From Mycolicibacterium thermoresistibile (GTDB taxonomy: Bacteria; Actinomycetota; Actinomycetes; Mycobacteriales; Mycobacteriaceae), in assembly GCF_900187065.1 (NCBI RefSeq), contig NZ_LT906483.1, positions 3,658,001-3,722,000 on the forward strand: DNA of 64,000 nucleotides, read 5' to 3'. This document shows positions 20,012 to 28,006 of the stretch, piece by piece; position 1 is the stretch's first letter, and every line of letters begins with the position of its first letter. The notes beneath the pieces were generated by a model. That model did no database searches. It was not told where the DNA came from and saw only the letters and a program-made list of their open reading frames with translations. The position numbers and the translations under genes were made by a program.

Positions 20012-21165
20012 AGCAGTTCGAGGATGGTCGCGTTGGCCTGACCGCCGCCCTCGCACATGGTCTGCAGGCCGTACCGGATCCCGTTGGCGCGCATGTGGTA
20101 CAGCATCGTGGTCATGATGCGGGCACCGGAGCCGCCCAGCGGGTGACCCAGCGCGATCGCGCCACCGTTGGGGTTGAGCTTCTTCTCGTCGGCGCCGATG
20201 TCCTTCAGCCAGGCCATCGGGACCGGGGCGAACGCCTCGTTGACCTCGAACACGCCGATGTCGTCGACCGACAGGCCGGAGCGCTTCAGCGCCTTCTGGG
20301 TGGCCGGGATCGGCGCGGTCAGCATGATGACCGGGTCGGCGCCGGCCAGCACCGCGGTGTGCACCCGGGCGATCGGCTTGAGACCGAGCTCCTTGGCCTT
20401 CTCGGCGGTCATGATCAGCAGCGCGGCCGAGCCGTCGGAGATCTGGCTGGAGTTGCCGGCGTGGATCACGCCGTCCTCCTTGAACGCCGGCTTGAGCTGG
20501 GCCATCTTCTCCAGCGTGGTGCCGCGGCGGATGCCCTCGTCCTTGAGGACGACGGTCTCGTTGCCGTCCTCGTCCTTGGTCTTGATGCCGATGATCTCGT
20601 CGTCGAACGCGCCGGCGTCCTGCGCGGCGGCGGCCTTCTCATGCGAGTCCAGCGAGAACTGGTCGAGCTGGGTGCGGCTGAAGCCCCACTGCTCGGCGAT
20701 CATCTCGGCGCCGATGCCCTGGTTCGGGGTCTGGCTGTAGCGCTGTTTGAAGGCCTCCGGATACGGGTTGCCGCCGTTGGCCAGCGACGACCCCATCGGG
20801 GTGCGCGACATCGACTCGACACCGCCGGCGACGACGACGTCATAGTGCCCGGCCACCACACCGGCCACCGCGAAGTGCACCGACTGCTGGCTGGAACCGC
20901 ACTGACGGTCCACGGTGACACCCGGGACGGTCTCGGGCCAGCCGGCGCTGAGCACCGCGGTACGCGCGATGTCGAGCGCCTGCTCACCGGCCTGCATGAC
21001 GCAGCCCCAGATCACGTCGTCGACCAGCGCCGGGTCGACGCCGGCACGCTGCACCAGCTCGTTGAGCACCTGGGCGGACAACTCTGCGGGATGCACCCCG
21101 GAGAGCGCACCGTTGCGCTTACCGACCGGTGAGCGTACGGCTTCGACGATGACGGCTTCCGCCAT
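20008..21165 (-). CDS. Acetyl-CoA C-acyltransferase (thiolase), 385 aa
   Basis: Canonical degradative thiolase: Cys89 in VDRQCGSSQQS, SRTPMGSSLANGG, NEAFAPVPMAW, the His in GAIALGHPLGGSGARIM and the second Cys in QTMCEGGGQA. It cleaves 3-ketoacyl-CoA with CoA. ATG 21165 is preceded by AAGGAG at a good distance. It is the first gene of the operon, so all three beta-oxidation steps other than 3-OH oxidation are encoded together. Two inverted repeats lie upstream (21193-21208 and 21232-21248). Confidence 0.92.
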   Translation of the reverse strand: MAEAVIVEAVRSPVGKRNGALSGVHPAELSAQVLNELVQRAGVDPALVDDVIWGCVMQAGEQALDIARTAVLSAGWPETVPGVTVDRQCGSSQQSVHFAVAGVVAGHYDVVVAGGVESMSRTPMGSSLANGGNPYPEAFKQRYSQTPNQGIGAEMIAEQWGFSRTQLDQFSLDSHEKAAAAQDAGAFDDEIIGIKTKDEDGNETVVLKDEGIRRGTTLEKMAQLKPAFKEDGVIHAGNSSQISDGSAALLIMTAEKAKELGLKPIARVHTAVLAGADPVIMLTAPIPATQKALKRSGLSVDDIGVFEVNEAFAPVPMAWLKDIGADEKKLNPNGGAIALGHPLGGSGARIMTTMLYHMRANGIRYGLQTMCEGGGQANATILELL

Positions 21166-21192
21166 GGACTTACTCCTTCAAGATGATTTATG

Positions 21193-21248
21193 AACCCGAC
21201 ACCGGGTTGATACCAGAAACTAGCTCGACTTGGTTTACTAGGTCAACC
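21193..21248 (-). promoter_or_regulatory. Two inverted repeats upstream of the thiolase operon (putative operators)
   Basis: AACCCG-ACAC-CGGGTT (21193-21208) is a perfect 6+6 palindrome 28 bp before the start codon. Upstream, GGTTTACTAGGTCAACC (21232-21248) fits GGTT-n-AC-nnn-GT-n-AACC. Spacing suits TetR- or GntR-type binding over the promoter. No regulator gene is adjacent. Confidence 0.45.
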
Positions 21249-21319
21249 TACTGATTAGTGGCGTCGGCGTAAGTCACCCGGACAAGGCCGCGATTGCGCG
21301 GCTTACCTCGGTCGAGGCC

Positions 21320-22012
21320 TCACCACCCGCGGCATGACGGGGGACGGCACGTCGGCATGTTCCTGAACACGGGTCGGTTGGAACTCGCACGCTTCCCGGC
21401 GTCCATCGTGAACGTGACCTGCCACTGCTGGCGTTCTGCGAAAGATGCCGCACTTCGATGGCCTGTAGTACCGCATAGGAGGATCAGGCCTGCGAGGTCG
21501 TCGTGGTGTGCGCAGAGAACAAGATCGCCGGTTGCGCCACTATTGACAAACTCCTCACAGTGGTCATATCTGAGTGGCGTCCCACCTCCGATACATACAG
21601 CCTCGGCAACGCCGCAAGTTCGACGACGATCGACGCGAATTCGTCGGCACAAGAAACGATTGACGGCCGCCCCAGTGTGGGACGTTACGGATCCCATTGC
21701 GGCGAAGGCGGAAAGCTCACCGTAGCGAGGATAATTCCACTCAGTCGGCAAGGCTGCCGTGTGACCTCGGGAAGTTTGACCGCTTGAGTTCAAGGTCGCG
21801 ACGCGGTCCTGATACCGGACGCCACCTTCGTCCCACACCACCGCACACTCCGCAATTGGGCGGGCGCCACCCTCGCAGTCCGACAGCCGGTAGGCGATCA
21901 CATCGGAAACAGTCGGGGTTGTCGGTGACCGATCGCCCAGCGCCGTCGAGGCGTCACCAATCAGGGTGCCACCGGGCTTCTCCGCGGCCGGGCATTCGGC
22001 AGTCCGCCCCAC
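21320..22012 (-). CDS. Doubtful open frame, 230 aa, no recognised family
   Basis: The frame begins GTG 22012, only 18 bp after the stop of the MaoC-like gene and on the same strand, which is operon-like spacing. The product (for example VSDVIAYRLSDCEGGARPIA) is rich in Cys, Arg and Ser and matches no family I know; third-position GC is weak. It could be an orphan gene, a decayed gene or a chance frame in a lower-GC region. I lean towards remnant. Confidence 0.25.
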   Translation of the reverse strand: MGRTAECPAAEKPGGTLIGDASTALGDRSPTTPTVSDVIAYRLSDCEGGARPIAECAVVWDEGGVRYQDRVATLNSSGQTSRGHTAALPTEWNYPRYGELSAFAAMGSVTSHTGAAVNRFLCRRIRVDRRRTCGVAEAVCIGGGTPLRYDHCEEFVNSGATGDLVLCAHHDDLAGLILLCGTTGHRSAASFAERQQWQVTFTMDAGKRASSNRPVFRNMPTCRPPSCRGW

Positions 22013-22030
22013 ACCGAAGCGTTGTGGACA

Positions 22031-22489
22031 TCAGAACACGTACCGCACGATCAAGTCGGCGACGGCGGCCGGCTTCACGGATCCGTCGATTTCGACGGTG
22101 TGCCGCACGATCAAGTTCACCGTGTCATCCCCCACCTTGACGGCATCGACGACTTCCGAGCGCACTCGGACTCGGCTACCCGCGATCACCGGAGCCAGAA
22201 AGCGGACCTTGTTCAGCCCGTAGTTGAGGCCCATTCTGGCGTTTTCGACGCGGTAGTTGTCCTTGCTCAACCCGGGGATCAGCGAGAGTGTCAGAAAGCC
22301 GTGTGCGATCGTCGCGCCGAAAGGGCTTTGGCTTTTCGCTCGCTCGACATCCACGTGGATCCACTGGTGATCGACGGTGAGCTCGGCGAACTGGTCGATG
22401 CGTGCCTGGTCCACCTCGAACCACCGACTGACACCGAGCTCCTCGCCTATCGCCTTGAGCGCCTCATTGACGGAACCGATCGTTTTCAT
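22031..22489 (-). CDS. MaoC-like (R)-enoyl-CoA hydratase, 152 aa
   Basis: Single hot-dog domain with the hydratase-2 motif: FAELTVDHQWIHVDVERAKS, then the active-site ATIAHGFLTLSLIPGL. The Asp and His needed for water addition (DHQWIH) are present. Length and sequence style match the NodN/HtdZ (Rv0130) group. ATG 22489 has AGGAG seven bases upstream; an in-frame start five codons earlier is less likely. It is divergent from the thiolase at 22592 and probably shares its AT-rich promoter region. Confidence 0.88.
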   Translation of the reverse strand: MKTIGSVNEALKAIGEELGVSRWFEVDQARIDQFAELTVDHQWIHVDVERAKSQSPFGATIAHGFLTLSLIPGLSKDNYRVENARMGLNYGLNKVRFLAPVIAGSRVRVRSEVVDAVKVGDDTVNLIVRHTVEIDGSVKPAAVADLIVRYVF

Positions 22490-22591
22490 GCAAACTCCTG
22501 CCAACCGCCAAATCTATATCTATTTAACGGTATACTCTGCAAAAGTACCAAAGGCGCCCGTTTGGGCCTGTCCGACGACCCCGGGAGAAAT
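22490..22591. promoter_or_regulatory. AT-rich divergent promoter region
   Basis: The 102-bp gap between two divergent starts has an AT-rich core at 22511-22545 with TATATCTATTTAACGGTATACT. TATACT reads as a good -10 box on the plus strand. A similar GATATACAGTTATACTC word lies at 30341-30357 before the truncated ligase. Confidence 0.45.
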
Positions 22592-23773
22592 ATGACATCG
22601 CGCGCCGCAATCGTGGCCGCCGCCCGCAGCGCTATCGGCACCGCGCGCAGGGGCACGCTCGCGAACATGTCTGCCATCGAACTGGCCGAACCCGTGGTCG
22701 CGGCGGCGGTCGAGCGGTCAGGCATGGAGGCGGTCGACTTCGACGACCTTGTGCTTGCGGAAAGCCTGCAGGGCGGCGGGGACAGCGCCCGCTATATCGC
22801 TGTCAACCTGGGCCTGACGGCGATTCCAGGGATAGCCGTCAACCGGCAGTGCGCCTCGAGCCTGTCCGCGATCGCGATGGCTGCAGGGCAGGTGGCCGCC
22901 GGAATGAGCCGTGCCGTGCTTGCCGGGGGCATGGAGTCGTGTTCAACCACACCGACAATGCGCAAGCGCAAGCCCTTTACCTCGGGTACAGCGCCGGAAG
23001 ACTATGAGGACCCGTGGTTGCCGTTCTCACATCCACCGACCGACGACGCGCCCGCCCTGGACATGTCGATCACGGTGGGGCACAACTGCGCAGTCCAGTA
23101 CGGCGTTACCCGCGAGGACCAAGACGAATGGGCGCTGCGCAGCCATCAGCGCGCGGTGAGGGCAATCGATGCCGGCCTATTCGTCGACGAGATCGTGCCA
23201 GTCAAGGTGCCGCAGGCCGACGGATCGACGACCGTCTTTGCACAGGACGAGCATCCGCGCCGCGACACCAACCGAGATGTGCTAGCCGGGCTAAAGGTGC
23301 TTCACCCGGAAATCGAGGGCTTCACGGTGACGGCCGGGAACTCGTCGGGCATCAACGATGCTGCAGCTGTGGTCGCACTGGCCAGGCCCGGCACCAATCA
23401 TCCCGTCCTGGCTAACGTGCTGTCGTGGGCGACGGTCGGCGTCGAACCGAAATGCACCGGCAGCGGCCCGATTTCGGCCATTCTCAAGACGCTCGACCTC
23501 GCCCGTCGCAAGATCAAGGACGTCGCGCTCTTTGAGATCAACGAGGCGTTCGCTGCCCAGTCGGTGGCCTGCGCCCGAGAACTCGGTCTCGATGAGGAGA
23601 TCGTGAACGTGTACGGATCCGGTATCAGCCTGGGCCACCCGATCGCGGCCACTGGAGCGCGGATGGTGACGTCGGCAATCTACGAGTTGCGCCGCCGCGG
23701 TGGTGGACTCGGAGTCCTGTCGATGTGCGCAGGCGGCGGAATGGGAGCGGCAATGTTAATCGAGGTGGCATAA
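22592..23773 (+). CDS. Thiolase (acetyl-CoA C-acyltransferase), 393 aa
   Basis: Catalytic Cys87 in AVNRQCASSLS, NEAFAAQSVACA, His in SLGHPIAATGARMVT and the second Cys in SMCAGGGMGAAML are all in place. The loop after the active Cys (MESCSTTPTMRKRKPFTSGT) differs from the backbone thiolase, so substrate specificity probably differs. ATG 22592 follows GGGAGAAAT; the open frame extends far upstream but covers the divergent MaoC gene. The DUF35 gene begins 2 bp after its stop. Confidence 0.9.
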   Translation: MTSRAAIVAAARSAIGTARRGTLANMSAIELAEPVVAAAVERSGMEAVDFDDLVLAESLQGGGDSARYIAVNLGLTAIPGIAVNRQCASSLSAIAMAAGQVAAGMSRAVLAGGMESCSTTPTMRKRKPFTSGTAPEDYEDPWLPFSHPPTDDAPALDMSITVGHNCAVQYGVTREDQDEWALRSHQRAVRAIDAGLFVDEIVPVKVPQADGSTTVFAQDEHPRRDTNRDVLAGLKVLHPEIEGFTVTAGNSSGINDAAAVVALARPGTNHPVLANVLSWATVGVEPKCTGSGPISAILKTLDLARRKIKDVALFEINEAFAAQSVACARELGLDEEIVNVYGSGISLGHPIAATGARMVTSAIYELRRRGGGLGVLSMCAGGGMGAAMLIEVA

Positions 23774-23774
23774 C

Positions 23775-24206
23775 ATGACTCAACTCATCGCAGAGAATCT
23801 GTTCCGGGTCGACGGCGAACGGGCCATACTACTGGGATCGCGGCGGCGGTCGACGGGTGTGGTGAAATTCCCCGCCGAGCGGCCCGAATTTCACGACGCC
23901 AACCCGGCAATCCAGGACGATATCGAACTTGTCGAGCTGGCCACCGAGGGCATGCTCTACACGTTCACCACGCAGGAGTTCGCGCCCCCGTTGCCGTACA
24001 AAGGCAACCGCTCGCCCGACGTCTTCCAGCCGTACATCGTCGGTTTCATCGAACTCGACGGACGTGTGCTCGTCGAGACGCTGATTATCGGAGCTTCAGC
24101 CTGGGAGCTGCGAATAGGTCAGGAGATGGTGAGCACCACAACGGTCTTCGTAACTGAAACGGGCGAAGAGTTGCTCACTTTCGCATTCCGGCCGAGGGAA
24201 ACTTGA
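23775..24206 (+). CDS. DUF35 OB-fold protein without its zinc ribbon, 143 aa
   Basis: The C-terminal OB-fold is recognisable: LYTFTTQEFAPPLPYK, FQPYIVGFIELDGRVLVETL, then ELRIGQEMVSTTTVFVTETG. The N-terminal rubredoxin-like ribbon is degenerate: GSRRRSTGVVKFPAE stands where CxxC would be, and no second Cys pair follows. DUF35 proteins bind thiolase-like partners and donate the acyl-CoA (ChsH2-Ltp2 in cholesterol catabolism). Placement between a thiolase (2 bp upstream) and an SCP2-type thiolase (downstream) supports such a role. Confidence 0.8.
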   Translation: MTQLIAENLFRVDGERAILLGSRRRSTGVVKFPAERPEFHDANPAIQDDIELVELATEGMLYTFTTQEFAPPLPYKGNRSPDVFQPYIVGFIELDGRVLVETLIIGASAWELRIGQEMVSTTTVFVTETGEELLTFAFRPRET

Positions 24207-24396
24207 CAACGCGCGCGATGACGCCGTACACCACCACCCGGAGCAGTGATTGCATCGCTGCAGCGCCAGACCCCGGTGAGCACGCCGCGATGAACGGTCT
24301 CACCGGAACATGCAAGGCCTCCGACCTTTAATCCATTAAATAGTTAAGCTTTTGTGCACGTGTTAATCCACTCGGCCGTCCGGCGAAGGAGTACCC

Positions 24397-25554
24397 ATGA
24401 GCAGTAGTAACGCAGATATCGCAATCATCGGCGTCGGTATCCACCCGTTCGGCCGTTACGAAAACCGGTCGGCGCTCGAAATGGGTGCGGTCGCGATCGG
24501 ACGCGCACTCCGCGATGCTGGCGTGGGGTGGACTGAAGTCGGCAGTCTTTACGCAGGCAGCCTCGAAGTCGCCAACCCCGAAGCAGTCACTGGCCTGGTT
24601 GGCATGACCGGCATTCCCGCCCGCGCAACGTTGAGCGGCTGCGCCACCGGTAACTCGCTGCTCACGCTCGCGGCGCGCGACGTCCAGTTGGGGGAAGTGG
24701 ACATCGCGGTCGGCGTCGGCCTAGACAAGCACCCACGGGGCGCTTTCGGAGCGGATCCGTCGGTCGCGGGGCTGCCGCAATGGTACGGCGACCAAGGGAT
24801 GTTCCTCACAACGCATTATTTCGGCACCAAGATCATGCGGTACATGCACGACTGGGGGATCAGCGAAGAAACCCTTGCCCGGATCGCGGTCAAGAATTTC
24901 TCGAACGGAGCCCTCACTGACCATGCCTGGCGACGCAACGCGATGAGCCTCGAGACGGTTCTGAGCTCACCGGTGGTCAATGCCCCACTGCGCCAATACA
25001 TGTACTGCAACCCCAACGAGGGCGCCGCGGCCGTAGTCATTTGTCGGGCTGACGTCGCCAAGCGTTACACCGACAGCCCCATCTATCTGCGGGCGACCGC
25101 GCTTCGTAGCCGGCAGGAAGGCGCCTACGAGCTATTACGCACGTCGATCGAGCTGCCGATCGTCCCCGGCACCACCGCCGAAGCCGCTAAGGCCGCCTAC
25201 GAACTTGCCGGTATCGGCCCTGAGGATGTCGACGTGGCGCAGCTTCAGGACACCGACGCTGGCTCAGAGATCATTCACATGGCCGAGACCGGACTTTGCA
25301 AGGACGGTGAGCAGGAGGCTCTTCTGCGCGAGGGGGCGACGAATATCGGTGGCCGTCTACCGATCAACACCGACGGCGGATTGCTCGCCAATGGGGAGCC
25401 GGTCGGCGCGTCGGGCCTGCGGCAGGTATACGAGCTGGTCCACCAGCTGCGGGGTACGGCAGGCGATCGCCAGGTGCCCAACGATCCACGCGTGGCATTG
25501 GCCCAGCTCTACGGCTCACCCGGAACTGCAGCCGTTGCCATCTTGTCGAAGTAG
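24397..25554 (+). CDS. SCP2/lipid-transfer-type thiolase-like protein, 385 aa
   Basis: Thiolase fold of the SCP2 branch: IAIIGVGIHPFGRYENRSAL, nucleophile Cys82 in LSGCATGNSLL, and NTDGGLLANGEPVGASGLRQ, where the usual catalytic His of GHPxGATG is Glu. That GEP variant occurs in a known actinobacterial subgroup whose chemistry is uncertain. It may cleave beta-ketoacyl-CoA or act as an aldolase with a DUF35 partner; the 23775 protein is the likely partner. ATG 24397 has AAGGAG seven bases upstream. Confidence 0.8.
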   Translation: MSSSNADIAIIGVGIHPFGRYENRSALEMGAVAIGRALRDAGVGWTEVGSLYAGSLEVANPEAVTGLVGMTGIPARATLSGCATGNSLLTLAARDVQLGEVDIAVGVGLDKHPRGAFGADPSVAGLPQWYGDQGMFLTTHYFGTKIMRYMHDWGISEETLARIAVKNFSNGALTDHAWRRNAMSLETVLSSPVVNAPLRQYMYCNPNEGAAAVVICRADVAKRYTDSPIYLRATALRSRQEGAYELLRTSIELPIVPGTTAEAAKAAYELAGIGPEDVDVAQLQDTDAGSEIIHMAETGLCKDGEQEALLREGATNIGGRLPINTDGGLLANGEPVGASGLRQVYELVHQLRGTAGDRQVPNDPRVALAQLYGSPGTAAVAILSK

Positions 25555-25725
25555 AAGCCGCACCACATTTGGCGGCCAAGACATTTCTCTCGACGAGGAT
25601 CGGCACTCCTCGACCAACGCAGACTGATGCAGCCCGACTGGCTTAACGTGCCCGTCGACGCCTGTCGATGGCCTGAACGAAGTCACCGAACTCAATTTTG
25701 AAGAATCGATCGCAGGAGGTCCTCG

Positions 25726-26883
25726 ATGACGACGCTGAGCATCGATGAACGGCAGCAGCTCGCCAAATCTGTCCGAGCGGCCTGTGAGCGGCTGTCCTCG
25801 GAGGAACGAGTGCGCGCGGTGGCCTATAACGGCATACATCAGCACAAGGGTTTTGACGCCGAACTCTGGACTGTGCTGTGCAGCCAGGTGGGCGTGACCG
25901 CGATCGCCTTGCCGGAGAATCTCGGTGGGGCCGGATACGGTGCCTCGGCGTTGGGAGCAGTCGCCCACGAACTCGGACGCTCACTGGCCGCTGTACCGTT
26001 CGTCGCATCAGCAGTGCTGGCCACAACGCTACTTGTGGCCGCGCAAACCGAACAACCGGAAGTGGACCGGCGATTGGCGGGACTGGTCGAAGGATCCCGC
26101 ACGGCCGCGGCGGTGATCACCAGTGACGGCGGCCTCTGGCGGCCCGATGCGATACCAGTCACCGCCGAGCAGTCAACGGCAGGGTGGGTGCTAACTGGCA
26201 CCGCCCGGCACATCCTCCATGGCAGTGCGGCCGATGATCTGGTGGTGGTGGCAACCATCGGCGAGGTACCAGCCCTGTTCGTGCTCGATGCGATGGCTCC
26301 GGAGGTTTTTAGAAAGGACGAGCAAGTCCTCGACCACACCCGACCGATGGCCACGATCACCTTCTCCAGCGCACCGGCGACCCTGGTGTCTCGCCGCGAA
26401 TCGATACCCGAATTGGTTTCGAGAACAATGGATCTGACGATGGCAGTACTCTCCGCCGAACAAGTCGGGGCATGCGAGCGGCTGCTGGAGATCTCAACTG
26501 AGTACGCACGCACGCGTCACCAATTCAACCGGCCCATTGGCAGCTTCCAAGCCGTCAAGCACAAGTGCGCCGATACGCTGGTTGACCTCGAGTGGGCCCG
26601 CTCCGCATCCCAAGCCGCACTTGAAGCCATGGACGACGGCCTAACCGGTGAGTCGACGTGGTACGCCAGCATGGCCAAAGCGGTGTGCTCGGAAGCGTTG
26701 CAGGGCGCTGCGCACGTGAACGTTCAAATCCACGGTGGGCTCGGGTTCACCTGGGAGGATTCGGCGCACCTCTATCTGCGGCGGGCGCGCACCGACGAGG
26801 TGCTGTTCGGCAAACCTAGCGAACACTGGGACCGGCTAGCCCTCGAGTCAGGCATCTTCACAGGAGGAAATGCAAAAAGATGA
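25726..26883 (+). CDS. Acyl-CoA dehydrogenase, partner-type (no C-terminal GGT-x-E motif), 385 aa
   Basis: The acyl-CoA dehydrogenase fold is clear (AIALPENLGGAGYGASALGA; EYARTRHQFNRPIGSFQAVK; QIHGGLGFTWEDSAHLYLRR). The middle domain is weakly conserved and the protein ends LFGKPSEHWDRLALE without GGTxEIQR. This is the pattern of the subunit that pairs with a second dehydrogenase in ChsE1-ChsE2-like heterotetramers. A near-perfect ribosome site (AGGAGG) precedes ATG 25726. The likely partner is at 28007; a ferredoxin gene lies between them. Confidence 0.85.
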   Translation: MTTLSIDERQQLAKSVRAACERLSSEERVRAVAYNGIHQHKGFDAELWTVLCSQVGVTAIALPENLGGAGYGASALGAVAHELGRSLAAVPFVASAVLATTLLVAAQTEQPEVDRRLAGLVEGSRTAAAVITSDGGLWRPDAIPVTAEQSTAGWVLTGTARHILHGSAADDLVVVATIGEVPALFVLDAMAPEVFRKDEQVLDHTRPMATITFSSAPATLVSRRESIPELVSRTMDLTMAVLSAEQVGACERLLEISTEYARTRHQFNRPIGSFQAVKHKCADTLVDLEWARSASQAALEAMDDGLTGESTWYASMAKAVCSEALQGAAHVNVQIHGGLGFTWEDSAHLYLRRARTDEVLFGKPSEHWDRLALESGIFTGGNAKR

Positions 26884-26906
26884 GGGAGTTCACCAAGTTT
26901 TGTGCG

Positions 26907-26930
26907 AGGCCGGCCCACCTCGGCCGGCCT
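26907..26930 (+). terminator. Short GC-rich hairpin after the dehydrogenase gene
   Basis: AGGCCGGC (26907-26914) pairs with GCCGGCCT (26923-26930), 8-nt loop, 24 bp after the stop at 26883 and followed by TCCCCTC. It may separate the dehydrogenase from the ferredoxin gene. Confidence 0.45.
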
Positions 26931-27070
26931 TCCCCTCCGACAAGGGAAGTCACGTTGCGGCCGAGGGGGGTACTCGGCCTGGGTCGGTTCATTATCCTCT
27001 ACCCGGATACGGCATTTATCAGACAATCGCCTTCTCCCAGCGGCGCCGTGATGCCCGAAGCGCTGATGCG

Positions 27071-27394
27071 ATGACTTGGGTTGAGCCGGTGCTCGATGAG
27101 GCGTCCGAGGAGTGCGCCGACAGTTCCATCGTGGTCAAGCTCGAAGGCCAACAACACAAAATCCGGTGGCCGCGTGGCACGAAGCTCCTCGATGCGCTTC
27201 TGGACGAGGGTCTTGATGTGCCGTTCGCGTGCCGCGAAGGCCACTGTGGCGCTTGTGCGGTGACGAAGGCCCGCGGTGCGGTCGAAATGGAAACCAATGA
27301 CGTACTCGATCAGTCGGACCTGGACGACGGGCTGATACTTACTTGCCAGGCGCTGTCCGCGTCGGCTGCCGTAGAAATCAACTACGACGAATGA
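27071..27394 (+). CDS. Plant-type 2Fe-2S ferredoxin, 107 aa
   Basis: The cluster ligands are Cys54, Cys59, Cys62 (CREGHCGAC) and Cys92 (ILTCQA), the spacing of chloroplast-type 2Fe-2S ferredoxins and of the C-terminal domain of KshB/PaaE reductases. Here the domain stands alone, so it probably carries electrons to an oxygenase such as the Rieske protein at 61210. ATG 27071 was chosen because the domain begins just after it; the frame is open back to 26870 but that part is not ferredoxin-like. Confidence 0.88.
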   Translation: MTWVEPVLDEASEECADSSIVVKLEGQQHKIRWPRGTKLLDALLDEGLDVPFACREGHCGACAVTKARGAVEMETNDVLDQSDLDDGLILTCQALSASAAVEINYDE

Positions 27395-28006
27395 ATCGTG
27401 CAGCGGGCGACTCATCCCGCCCGAGATGACGTGCGGAGAGTATCGACGCGCACCTTTGCCTGCTGTTGCTGGTCCGTACAGGCCGTGTACCGCCAGGGAA
27501 GCGATGCGGGTAGAACGCTAAGCGCCTCGCTTCTAACGGTTTCGGCTTACAGCATCCGTCATCGAACCGATGTTTCACCCGCACGATTCGGCGCGCCGGC
27601 ATCGCGTGACCAATGTGGTGAGGAACCTCGCCATCGTCTGTCCACACAACATGGAGTGGTCGCGCCTGCCCTCTCGCGGCCGAACATGCTGTGCGGCAAC
27701 CAGTCCATGCTTTGTTGCCTAACGCCGCTGCACTAGACTATCCTGAATCCACTAACTGTTTGACTGATTGGTCGGTGAGGAGACCGGCGTGCCCGCTGCA
27801 GAGTTCCCCCCAACTTCTTGCGCGTGCAGACGGCGAGGAGATCCGCCCTTCTCAATCGCCTTTCGTTCTCCGACGTGTTTACGCCTTCATCATGCACCGG
27901 AGACCGTGCGCCGGGTGACGGCGCGACAGTGAGGCTGTTGACGCGTCGGCTCGGTGCGTTGAACGAACCTGACATGAGTACGACAACTACTTGAACGGAA
28001 GATGAT
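27395..28006. other. Long spacer with a promoter-like segment
   Basis: No protein family is recognisable in any frame. Around 27735-27775 the sequence is AT-richer and contains the operator-like GACTGATTGGTC. The leader after it (27775-28000) is over 200 nt before the dehydrogenase start at 28007, long for a mycobacterial 5' UTR, so a small or decayed gene may lie here. Confidence 0.4.
27762..27773 (+). promoter_or_regulatory. Candidate TetR-type operator GACTGATTGGTC
   Basis: The 12-mer is an imperfect palindrome (GAC-nn-AT-nn-GTC) inside GTTTGACTGATTGGTCGGT, a form common among TetR operators of acyl-CoA catabolic genes. It lies ~240 bp before the dehydrogenase gene at 28007. Confidence 0.35.

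Larger units (their letters stand above)
21166..22030. other. Spacer and apparent island boundary
   Basis: Apart from the operators and one doubtful open frame (21320-22012, minus), nothing recognisable is encoded. GC content drops from about 21.25 kb onward compared with the backbone, and stop codons become frequent in most frames. No tRNA, att-like direct repeat or integrase gene was found at this edge. Confidence 0.5.

Noticed and set aside
18182..20041. 619-codon open frame on the plus strand
   Set aside because: Antisense to the acyl-CoA dehydrogenase and hydratase; no ribosome site or family motif.
21166..22030. tRNA or attachment site at the island edge
   Set aside because: No cloverleaf or flanking direct repeat was found by eye in this spacer or near the right end.
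22022..22591. 190-residue N-terminal extension of the thiolase
   Set aside because: The extension is antisense to the MaoC gene; ATG 22592 has a ribosome site and matches the thiolase start.
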